This document shows, in pieces, positions 32,490-39,470 of a stretch of DNA of 64,000 nt. This DNA is from Candidatus Pseudomonas phytovorans. Its GTDB lineage: Bacteria; Pseudomonadota; Gammaproteobacteria; Pseudomonadales; Pseudomonadaceae. The notes below the pieces were generated by a model. The model was not told the origin of the DNA. It saw nothing but the letters and a program-made list of their open reading frames with translations, and made no database searches. Each line of letters starts with the position of its first letter. Position 1 is the stretch's first letter. The stretch covers positions 4,004,001 to 4,068,000 of the forward strand of contig CP119325.1 of NCBI GenBank assembly GCA_029202525.1, written 5' to 3'. Position numbers and translations under genes: made by a program.

Positions 32490-32993
32490 ATGTCCAAAGT
32501 CAAACTGACCACCAACCATGGCGACATCGTCATTGAACTGAACGCTGAAAAAGCCCCGATCACCGTGGCCAATTTCATCGAATACGTTAACGCCGGTCAC
32601 TACACCAATACCGTTTTCCACCGTGTGATCAAGGGTTTCATGATCCAGGGCGGCGGTTTTGAGCCAGGCATGAACGAAAAACGTGACAAGCGCGCCAGCA
32701 TCCAGAACGAAGCTGACAACGGCCTGAAAAACACCAAGTACAGCATCGCCATGGCCCGCACCATGGAGCCGCACTCTGCTTCGGCGCAGTTCTTCATCAA
32801 CGCTTCGGACAACGACTTCCTCAACCACAGCGGCAAGAACGTACAGGGCTGGGGCTACGCGGTATTCGGCGAAGTGATTGAAGGCCGTGAAGTGGTTGAT
32901 GCCATCGAGAAGGTCGCAACCGGCTCCAAGTCCGGCCACCAGGACGTACCAAAAGAAGACGTGATCATCGAGAAAGCCGAGATCATTGAGTGA
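32490..32993 (+). CDS. ppiB: Peptidyl-prolyl cis-trans isomerase B (cyclophilin)
   Basis: The 167-residue protein is a cytoplasmic cyclophilin with the active-site arginine and phenylalanines in TVFHRVIKGFMIQGGGF and SAQFFINASDNDFLN, and WGYAVFGEVIEG near the C-terminus. There is no signal peptide, so it is the PpiB rather than the periplasmic PpiA type. The start at 32490 is the first methionine of the fold; only a weak purine run precedes it. Its stop overlaps the lpxH start codon (GTGA), so the two genes are translated together. Confidence 0.95.
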   Translation: MSKVKLTTNHGDIVIELNAEKAPITVANFIEYVNAGHYTNTVFHRVIKGFMIQGGGFEPGMNEKRDKRASIQNEADNGLKNTKYSIAMARTMEPHSASAQFFINASDNDFLNHSGKNVQGWGYAVFGEVIEGREVVDAIEKVATGSKSGHQDVPKEDVIIEKAEIIE

Positions 32994-33712
32994 TACTGCT
33001 GATCTCTGATCTGCATTTGCAAGAAGAACGCCCGGATATTTCCCGGGCGTTTCTTGATCTGCTTGACGGCCGTGCCCGCCACGCCAAGGCGTTGTACATA
33101 CTGGGCGACTTTTTCGAAGCGTGGATTGGCGACGATGCCATGACTTCCTTCCAGCAGTCGATCTGCCAGGCCATGCGCCGGCTGAGCGACAGCGGCACGG
33201 CCATCTACCTGATGCATGGCAACCGTGACTTCCTGATTGGCCAGGCTTTCTGCGACGCCGCGGGCTGCACGTTGCTGAGCGACCCCAGCGTGATCGAACT
33301 GGGCGGTGAGCAGGTGCTGTTGATGCATGGCGACACCCTTTGCACCCGCGATGTGGGCTACATGAAGATGCGCCGGTTGTTGCGCAACCCGCTGAGCCTG
33401 TGGGTCTTGCGGCACCTGCCGCTGTCGGCCCGCTACAAGCTGGCGCGCAAGCTGCGCAGCGAAAGCCGTACGCAAACGCGGATGAAGTCCACCGAAATTG
33501 TCGACGTCACGCCAGAGGAAGTACCCAAGGTGATGGCGGCGCATGGCGTGCGCACGCTGGTGCATGGCCATACCCACCGACCGGCGATTCACAAGCTGGT
33601 GGTGGACGGGGAACCGGCACGGCGCATCGTGCTGGGGGACTGGGACCGCCGGGGCTGGGCCTTGCAGGTGGATGAGCAAGGGTTTCAGCTGGCGCCATTC
33701 GATTTTTCCTGA
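32990..33712 (+). CDS. lpxH: UDP-2,3-diacylglucosamine diphosphatase LpxH
   Basis: LpxH cleaves UDP-2,3-diacylglucosamine to lipid X in lipid A synthesis at the inner face of the membrane. The calcineurin-like metal motifs are complete: ISDLHLQEE (residues 4-12), LGDFFEAWIGDD, MHGNRDFLIG, LMHGDTLCT and VHGHTHRPAIH. The length of 240 residues is normal. It starts with GTG at 32990 inside the ppiB stop. The pairing with ppiB is also seen in other pseudomonads. Confidence 0.96.
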   Translation: MILLISDLHLQEERPDISRAFLDLLDGRARHAKALYILGDFFEAWIGDDAMTSFQQSICQAMRRLSDSGTAIYLMHGNRDFLIGQAFCDAAGCTLLSDPSVIELGGEQVLLMHGDTLCTRDVGYMKMRRLLRNPLSLWVLRHLPLSARYKLARKLRSESRTQTRMKSTEIVDVTPEEVPKVMAAHGVRTLVHGHTHRPAIHKLVVDGEPARRIVLGDWDRRGWALQVDEQGFQLAPFDFS

Positions 33713-33730
33713 TTTCTCCGAATCTGCAGG

Positions 33731-33768
33731 GCTGGCCCTTTCGCGGGTAAACCCGCGAAGAGGCCAGC
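33731..33768. repeat. Single REP element / hairpin between convergent genes
   Basis: GCTGGCC, TCGCGGGT, AA, ACCCGCGA, GGCCAGC form one compact, nearly perfect stem. It is the typical single P. putida REP unit and lies between the convergent lpxH and pvdQ genes. Confidence 0.85.
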
Positions 33769-33773
33769 GTGCC

Positions 33774-36080
33774 TTACTGCTGAGCCACAGCCCCCTTGCC
33801 CCCTTCACTGATCACCACTTCCCGATACTCCGGGTCGGCCTTGATCTGTGCCTCGGTAAACGGAATCACCGCCAACTGCTTGGCCGCGAATGCCCTGGTC
33901 TGGTCACTGAAGTGCGCCGAAGCCGCTTCGCTCGACTGCGAGAACGCCAGCAGTCCACGAGCCTCTGGCCCCTTGTCGGTGAAACTGACCAACTGCAGAT
34001 AGCTGGTACCGCTGACCACCAGTTGCTTGCCCTGCCCGTGCGGCACACTGTACATCGCGTTGTACACGCCCAGCGCCTGCGGGCCACCCGGTACCGGCGT
34101 ACCATCCAGTGCCTGTTGCACTTGCCCCCAGCGCGCCTCCCCCCCTACACCGCTGTCTTTCACCTTTTTGAGCGACGCCAGAGCCGCCTCATGCACCAGC
34201 TTGCGCACGGCAGCCTGCTCCACCGCCAAACCACGCGGTGTGTGCTGGGGGTCGGCCGGGTCAAAGGCCACTCGCCAGCTTTCCGGGTGCTCGGCCAGGG
34301 CATTGAACAGGTTCTGGAAGTGCACCAGACCAATGCCGCTGTCGAGGTCGGCCTTGCCATTCCAGTCCGCCAGGCTGCTGCACACGGCCTGCACATCCGC
34401 GCCCGCACCCTCGCACCATTGCAGCAGGTCTGGTAGCACCAGGCTGGCCAGGTAGACCTCGTCATCGGTCACCATGCGCTGCAGGTCATCAACACCCAGT
34501 TTTGCCGTGCCCTGCAGGCGCTGCAGGGCAAAGCGCCCGCGCATGCCCAACGGCTGGTCACTGCGGCTGACCAGGGGTGAGTAACCGGTCAGCGGCTGCG
34601 CCGGGTTGGCCATCCAGGCCGGGTCGTTGGAGTTCTGCACGAAGTCCTGGCGCTCAAGGCTTGGCAGCAACCGCGCCGGGAAGATACCCGGTTGCGCAGC
34701 CTGCGCGTCAACCTTCCACTGGCACGCGCTACGCGAGCCATCCAGCACCACCAGGCGCCCTTGCCCTTGCGGGTTGCTGCAGGCGCCCAGCATTTGCTGG
34801 TCTACATACGGCACCACCGATTGGTTCAAGTACAAAGCCCCGCCGCCCTGGTCCACGGCCAGGGTGTTGACCCAAGGAATACCCTGCAGTTTTTCGACCG
34901 AGGCTTTCAACGCAGCCAGGCTGTCGGCACGGTTGATCTGGTACCACTGCTGCACCACCCGGGTGTTGTCCAGGTTGGCGTCACGCAAGCTGTAGGCCGC
35001 ATGCGCATCCCAATCCAGGCGCCCGGGCCATTGCACCACCGGGCCGAATTGCGAGCTGTAGACCTGCCGCTCGACCTGGCTCAGACTGCCATCTTCACCC
35101 TTGACCGCAACGCTGATGGTTTGCCGAGTCATTGGCAGCGACTTGCCATCAAGCAGGTAACGGGTCGGGTCCTTGGGGTCAAGCTGCAGGCGGTACAGGG
35201 TGAAGTGGTTGGACGTGTCGACAGTGTGCGTCCAGGCCAGATGCCTGTTGAAACCAATATTGACCACCGGCAGGCCCGGCAATGCTGCACCCATCACATC
35301 AAGTTGGCCGGGGATAGTCAGCTGCATCTGGTAGAAGCGCATGCCGCCCATCCACGGGAAGTGCGGGTTGGCCAGCAACAGGCCGCGGCCATTGGCAGAA
35401 CGTTGGCCCCCCACGGCCACCGCATTGCTGCCGCGCTCGGTGGCAAAGCGCTCTTGCCGCGCCAGTGCACCAGCGAACCCCGCCGACGCCTGCTGGCTAG
35501 TCTGCGTAGGCGGTTGCGCCCCCGTCAGTGCCTCGACGAACTGCCCGACACCGCCTTCGGCCAAAAGCCGGCGGGTCAGCTTGACCAGGTCCTGACTGGT
35601 GATCGGCCGCAGCCACTCACCGTTGCCACATTCGGCGGGCAAACCTGCGCGGCGGCGCTCGGCCAGCGCCCGGTTGTAGCCACTGGCATATCCCGCCAGC
35701 AATGCCTGCACCTGAGCCGGTTGCGCCTGCAGGAATGCATCGACCGCCGTTGGGCTGTTGAGCCAGGTGAAAAACAGGTCACTGGCCAGGTTGTCACGCT
35801 GCTCCAGCGTCACACCCTTCGCACCGAAATAGCGCGAGCGCTCACCACTAACGGTCAGCACCTCGTTGGCCAGCAGGCACAGGTTGTCCTGAGCGTAGGC
35901 GTAGCCCACGCCATAGCCCAGGCCGCGCTCGTCCTTGGCCACGATATGTGGCACCCCGTAACTGGTTCGACGAATCTGCGCACTGGCATCGGCGGTGGGC
36001 TGTGCCTGCACGGCAACGCTGCAGGCCACCAGCGCAGCGGCCAGGCCTGCGCAAGTCATGGGACGGGAAAGTGAAAACAC
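33774..36080 (-). CDS. pvdQ: Acyl-homoserine lactone acylase PvdQ (Ntn hydrolase)
   Basis: PvdQ is a periplasmic Ntn hydrolase that removes the fatty acid from the pyoverdine precursor and also cleaves long-chain acyl-homoserine lactones. The signal peptide is CAGLAAALVACSVAVQA. The alpha chain starts with IRRTSYGVPHIVAKDERGLG. The autocleavage site is ATERG followed by SNAVAVGG (near residue 217), whose serine becomes the catalytic N-terminus of the beta chain. The beta chain includes GLPVVNIGFNRHLAWTHTVD. It resembles P. aeruginosa PvdQ more than QuiP. The GTG at 36080 has AGGAG 5 bases upstream; a GTG at 36086 overlaps that site. Confidence 0.92.
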   Translation of the reverse strand: MFSLSRPMTCAGLAAALVACSVAVQAQPTADASAQIRRTSYGVPHIVAKDERGLGYGVGYAYAQDNLCLLANEVLTVSGERSRYFGAKGVTLEQRDNLASDLFFTWLNSPTAVDAFLQAQPAQVQALLAGYASGYNRALAERRRAGLPAECGNGEWLRPITSQDLVKLTRRLLAEGGVGQFVEALTGAQPPTQTSQQASAGFAGALARQERFATERGSNAVAVGGQRSANGRGLLLANPHFPWMGGMRFYQMQLTIPGQLDVMGAALPGLPVVNIGFNRHLAWTHTVDTSNHFTLYRLQLDPKDPTRYLLDGKSLPMTRQTISVAVKGEDGSLSQVERQVYSSQFGPVVQWPGRLDWDAHAAYSLRDANLDNTRVVQQWYQINRADSLAALKASVEKLQGIPWVNTLAVDQGGGALYLNQSVVPYVDQQMLGACSNPQGQGRLVVLDGSRSACQWKVDAQAAQPGIFPARLLPSLERQDFVQNSNDPAWMANPAQPLTGYSPLVSRSDQPLGMRGRFALQRLQGTAKLGVDDLQRMVTDDEVYLASLVLPDLLQWCEGAGADVQAVCSSLADWNGKADLDSGIGLVHFQNLFNALAEHPESWRVAFDPADPQHTPRGLAVEQAAVRKLVHEAALASLKKVKDSGVGGEARWGQVQQALDGTPVPGGPQALGVYNAMYSVPHGQGKQLVVSGTSYLQLVSFTDKGPEARGLLAFSQSSEAASAHFSDQTRAFAAKQLAVIPFTEAQIKADPEYREVVISEGGKGAVAQQ

Positions 36081-36115
36081 GGGCACTCCTCGGACGCGGG
36101 GTTTATCCCGATCAG

Positions 36116-36139
36116 ACGAATGGCAAAGTGAAAATTTTA
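36116..36139 (-). promoter_or_regulatory. Possible iron-starvation sigma (PvdS-type) promoter for pvdQ
   Basis: On the minus strand TAAAA, 16 bases, then CGT, lies 36 bases before the pvdQ start. The known PvdS box is TAAAT-N16/17-CGT, so one position differs. Iron control of pvdQ is known in P. aeruginosa; here it is inferred. Confidence 0.35.
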
Positions 36140-36276
36140 CGTATTACAAGGCGATGGAACGTCTTGAGAAGGAACAGGCATTTTTTTTACGAGTGGGTTG
36201 CAGTTTTTGCGTTCTCATTCGTCCTAGTAAGTGAGGCAACCACATTTCGGGTTCGTCCACGAAAAGGAGCATTCAC

Positions 36277-36651
36277 ATGTACAACCCGCAACCCTCGATC
36301 CAAGCCGGGCGCGTCCCAGGCAAAGCGCCCAACGGACAGGGCGTTTTTTCTGACGAACGCATCGGCAACGAACAGATCCGCGAGCTGCTGCGCACCTTCG
36401 GTCTGCGTACCAGCCTGATCAGGCTCAAGGTGATCGATGCCCTGCACGCCGCCGACCGCAATGGCCGCAGCATTGGCGTACGCGGCGTGCACGCCCAACT
36501 GGAGCAACTGGACATTCCGCTGTCATTCCTCAGCGTGCGTGAAGTGCTCAAGCGGCTGTGCACCGAAGGCGTCATCGAGCTGGGCGACGACAAGTGCTAC
36601 AGCCTCAACCCCCAGGCACGCGCCGTACTGGAGCAGACATCGTCGCGTTGA
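36277..36651 (+). CDS. Fur-like winged-helix protein without metal-binding C-domain
   Basis: The 124-residue protein has a helix-turn-helix fold from about residue 33: IRELLRTFGLRTSLIRLKVI, then GVRGVHAQLEQLDIPLSFLS and VREVLKRLCTEGVIELGDDK. This resembles the N-terminal DNA-binding half of Fur-family repressors (LRxxGLKxTxxRLxIL..Y..L). The histidine- and cysteine-rich dimer and metal domain is absent; the protein ends soon after the wing. AAGGAG lies 7 bases before the ATG. It is divergent from pvdQ. Function unknown; a small regulator of nearby genes is possible. Confidence 0.7.
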   Translation: MYNPQPSIQAGRVPGKAPNGQGVFSDERIGNEQIRELLRTFGLRTSLIRLKVIDALHAADRNGRSIGVRGVHAQLEQLDIPLSFLSVREVLKRLCTEGVIELGDDKCYSLNPQARAVLEQTSSR

Positions 36652-36686
36652 GCGCAGGCCGGCCACACCTGGCCGGCCCGCACGGG

Positions 36687-36875
36687 TCAGGGCTTGACCT
36701 TGCGCCGCAGAATGCCGTTGATCACCACGACCACCACGGCGATGGCGATGGCCAGCATCTGGAAGGTCTGCTCACTGATCGTGCCCTGCTTCTGCAAGTG
36801 GGACAGGCCCAGCATCAGGCCCAGTACCACCAGGATGATCAGAAGGGAATATTTTAGGCGCTGCACGTGTGTCAT
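36687..36875 (-). CDS. Small two-helix membrane protein
   Basis: The 62-residue protein has two hydrophobic helices (YSLLIILVVLGLMLGLSHL at residues 9-27 and MLAIAIAVVVVVINGIL at 40-56) with a basic C-terminus RRKVKP. AAGGA lies 7 bases before the ATG. Nothing else in the sequence suggests a function; such proteins often bind and tune larger membrane complexes. It is convergent with the Fur-like gene, 35 bases away. Confidence 0.7.
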   Translation of the reverse strand: MTHVQRLKYSLLIILVVLGLMLGLSHLQKQGTISEQTFQMLAIAIAVVVVVINGILRRKVKP

Positions 36876-37025
36876 CGAAAGTTCCTTGCAACATCAGGGG
36901 CAAATGGCTCGCAACGAGCCGTGGCAATGATACAACGCCCATAGGGCCCGGCGCTGCATTTCCTGCTGGGTAGGGAGGCGGCTGCCTGAAAGCATGGGGT
37001 TCCAAGCACCCATGCCGGAGGCATC

Positions 37026-37484
37026 ATGTACAAACCGCTGCTGTTCGCATCCCTCATTCTGACCCCCCTTTCCCTTCATGCACTGGACACCCGCGAGGTC
37101 ACAGCGGCGCAACTGCTGGAGCTTGGCCACGACCTGGAGCGCCATGCCGGCGCCAGCCAGTGGCAGCAACTGTGGCAGCGCGTGCGTCAGGCCGGCTACC
37201 TGCAGGCACACGGTGCGCCGGTGCATTTCACTGCACCCATGGCACAGTTGCCCAACCTGGCCCGGCAGACCTTGGCCCAAGCCGATCATGTGCAGGTATT
37301 GCACCAGACCCAGGCGCTGTACCGCCGCAGTTTTCCCGGCACAGTCATCGGTCAGCGCGGCGCGCAGCCATTGCATGCATTGTGCCTGCTGGTCGACTGG
37401 CGGACGCTGCCACAGGGCATGCTCGACAGCCCCCACGCCTACCTGCGCAGCGCCAGCCTGCTGAGCAGCTACCCCTGCAACTGA
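37026..37484 (+). CDS. Uncharacterised exported protein
   Basis: The 152-residue protein has a signal peptide (MYKPLLFASLILTPLSLHA, cleavage near residue 19). The mature part is helical and rich in glutamine and leucine (QLLELGHDLERHAGASQWQQ), with cysteines at the far end (CLLVDWRTL and SSYPCN) that could pair in the periplasm. GGAGG lies 4 bases before the ATG. I do not recognise the family. It stands alone between the small membrane protein and the Mor-family gene. Confidence 0.7.
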   Translation: MYKPLLFASLILTPLSLHALDTREVTAAQLLELGHDLERHAGASQWQQLWQRVRQAGYLQAHGAPVHFTAPMAQLPNLARQTLAQADHVQVLHQTQALYRRSFPGTVIGQRGAQPLHALCLLVDWRTLPQGMLDSPHAYLRSASLLSSYPCN

Positions 37485-37732
37485 GGGTAACTGCACCATC
37501 GCTCGACAAGCGGGGCGCCCTGATGGGAAATCAACGGCCACAGCCGCACCTTGAAGACATCTCCTACAGCGCAGGATATCGCTGCCTGCAATCCCTGTTC
37601 ACCGAGGCTACAAACCGCAACCCATATGCCGCCTAGCGACGCGCCGGGGCTGTCACACAAAATTTGCTCACACCGTCGACATAACGCCGCTGGTGATCGG
37701 GTCGCACATGACCCATCCCGAAGGAGCGCCAT

Positions 37733-38113
37733 ATGGAATTACCAGACTTGAGCCGTATCGATATCAGCCAACTGCCCCACTCGCTGCAGGCCCTGGTCGA
37801 CTGTATCGGTATCGACAACGCCTACCAGTTGACCTGCGCCTACGGCGGCAGGCCCAAATACATCCCCAAGTACCGCGAGCGCACCAAGCTCGCCGACGTG
37901 CTGCCGGCCGAAGCGCTCGACGCACTGATCAAGCGCTTTGCCGGGGTAGCCCTGGAGATTCCCAAGGCTGACCACTTCCTGCGCCAGCTGCGCAACCAGC
38001 AAATCCAGGAAGAAAGCGCCAATGGCCTTTCACGCAGCCTGCTGGCCAACAAATACGGCCTGAGCCTGCGCCAGATCGGCAACATCCGTCGCCAGGAAAC
38101 CTGCGCTCGCTAA
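37733..38113 (+). CDS. Mor-family transcriptional activator
   Basis: The 126-residue protein matches the Mor/C family of phage Mu middle-gene activators: an N-terminal dimer part (IDNAYQLTCAYGGRPKYIPK) and a C-terminal helix-turn-helix (GLSRSLLANKYGLSLRQIGN, then IRRQ). AAGGAG lies 6 bases before the ATG. Free-standing copies occur in many bacterial genomes with no phage attached. Two DUF2589 genes follow on the same strand and no phage structural gene is near, so it may act on those genes. The upstream gap of 248 bases holds a GGGTC-N6-GACCC dyad near 37698 and nothing else that I can name. Confidence 0.8.
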   Translation: MELPDLSRIDISQLPHSLQALVDCIGIDNAYQLTCAYGGRPKYIPKYRERTKLADVLPAEALDALIKRFAGVALEIPKADHFLRQLRNQQIQEESANGLSRSLLANKYGLSLRQIGNIRRQETCAR

Positions 38114-38175
38114 CGGCCAGCACCTTGGCCACCAAGGGTGGCCACCTTTCCCCTTAACCAAATGAGCAATCAAGC

Positions 38176-38820
38176 ATGTCGATAGACAACAGCCTCATCG
38201 GATCCGTGATCAACGCCTTGCCCATGGACCGCATGATCGCAGGCCCCCTGCAGGCCATGGTCCAGGCACAGGTTACCGCCAGCAAGTCGTACGCCGACTT
38301 CCTGATGCAGGTGTGCGTGCAGGACGGCAAGGCCGTGGCCATCCAGTTCGACTACGACGAGACCATCGTTGACGAACAGGGTGAATACAAAGGTGTCGTC
38401 AGCAAGACCATGAAGGTGCCGCTGCTGGCGGCCATCACCCACCCGAACATCTCCATCGATGAGGGTAATGTCGAATTCGAACTCATCATCAATCAGATGT
38501 CGGAAGACACCTCCAGCACGGAAATGGGTGCAGAGGTGACCGGCTCACTGGGCTGGGGGCCGTTCAAGCTGAACGTAAAGGGCAGCGTCAGCCACAAGTC
38601 TTCCCAGACACGCAAGACCGACACCCGCGCCCGCTACGCCTTCAACACGACAATGAGGCGCCAGGAACCACCTGAAGCAATGATGAGGGTGATCGAGTTT
38701 CTTACCGATGCTGCGACCAAGCCAACCGTCATCAAAGCGGCTGAACTGGAAAGCCCGGACGAGATTTCCCAGGCAGACAGGTTAAAAGGGCCCGAACCTG
38801 AAGGCACCCCGACCCCGTGA
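38176..38820 (+). CDS. DUF2589 protein, first of a tandem pair
   Basis: The 214-residue protein matches the DUF2589 family: an N-terminal helix (GPLQAMVQAQVTASKSYADF) followed by a beta-rich part with VSKTMKVPLLAAITHPNISI and EVTGSLGWGPFKLNVKGSVS. The C-terminal tail is proline-rich and probably disordered. There is no signal peptide or membrane helix. Members often occur as two or more unequal neighbours, but the function is unknown to me. The ribosome site is weak. It starts 62 bases after the Mor-family gene. Confidence 0.75.
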   Translation: MSIDNSLIGSVINALPMDRMIAGPLQAMVQAQVTASKSYADFLMQVCVQDGKAVAIQFDYDETIVDEQGEYKGVVSKTMKVPLLAAITHPNISIDEGNVEFELIINQMSEDTSSTEMGAEVTGSLGWGPFKLNVKGSVSHKSSQTRKTDTRARYAFNTTMRRQEPPEAMMRVIEFLTDAATKPTVIKAAELESPDEISQADRLKGPEPEGTPTP

Positions 38821-38842
38821 CACGGTAGGGCCCCACACAATA

Positions 38843-38870
38843 GCCCCTCCTGACTGGCCAAAGGAGGGGC
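38843..38870 (+). promoter_or_regulatory. Stem-loop between the two DUF2589 genes
   Basis: GCCCCTCCT and AGGAGGGGC form a perfect 9-base stem with a 10-base loop, 26 bases before the second gene's start codon. No T-run follows, so it is more likely an RNA-stability or attenuation element than a terminator. Confidence 0.5.
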
Positions 38871-38896
38871 ACAATCCGGCTTGAGGAGTGGAACAA

Positions 38897-39451
38897 TTGC
38901 AAAAGCCCCCTGCCCCCATGACGTCCCTTGACCTGCGAGAGATCACCCGCGGCCTGCAAGAAGCCGCCAGCGCCACCAACAGCCTGATTGCCCAGCAGTA
39001 CATCAACCTGTTCGACCAGTTTTTCGAGTGCGACACCGATGCCTTGGGCGCCCCCATGAAAGCCAAGATGGTCGAAGTGGCCATGGATGGGCAGCACATC
39101 ATGCGCGTCCCGCTGTTTGCACTGGTGTCGCCCAAAGGCCTGGCCCTGGAGCGTATGCAGGTCGACCTCTCGGTACGGGTGAAAGGGACCGAAGCGCAAC
39201 AGGCACTGCTGACCGCGAGCGAGAACAAGACCGCGAGCTTCAAGGTCACCATCGGCGGCCAAGGTCGCCAGGGCGAAAGCCGTGACCCTGACGAAGTGCA
39301 GATCCGCATGCAGTTCCAGGCCAGTGAACCGCCAGAAGCCCTGAACCGGTTGATAGATGAATACACCAACCTGATTGTCCCGGTACGTGCCCCCGATCCA
39401 CAGCCCTCGCCCGACAGCAACGAATTCATCGAGGCGGCCACCGTGCGCTGA
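38897..39451 (+). CDS. DUF2589 protein, second of a tandem pair
   Basis: This 184-residue protein shares the DUF2589 plan with its neighbour: a helical start (EITRGLQEAASATNSLIAQQ), then HIMRVPLFALVSPKGLALER and DLSVRVKGTEAQQALLTASE. The two proteins are unequal in size and diverged, so they are old paralogs rather than a fresh duplication; they may form a hetero-complex. The TTG at 38897 is preferred because AGGAG lies 8 bases before it; a GTG at 38888 overlaps that site and an ATG at 38918 has none. It is convergent with tamB, 19 bases away. Confidence 0.72.
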   Translation: MQKPPAPMTSLDLREITRGLQEAASATNSLIAQQYINLFDQFFECDTDALGAPMKAKMVEVAMDGQHIMRVPLFALVSPKGLALERMQVDLSVRVKGTEAQQALLTASENKTASFKVTIGGQGRQGESRDPDEVQIRMQFQASEPPEALNRLIDEYTNLIVPVRAPDPQPSPDSNEFIEAATVR

Positions 39452-39470
39452 CGGCCGCCCCGGCACCGCT

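Noticed and set aside
34692..36074. 460-codon plus-strand frame opposite pvdQ
   Set aside because: It is a shadow; pvdQ has a signal peptide, cleavage site and full-length match to the family.
37733..38113. Prophage remnant around the Mor-family gene
   Set aside because: No integrase, capsid, tail or lysis gene is in the region and no attachment-site repeat was seen.
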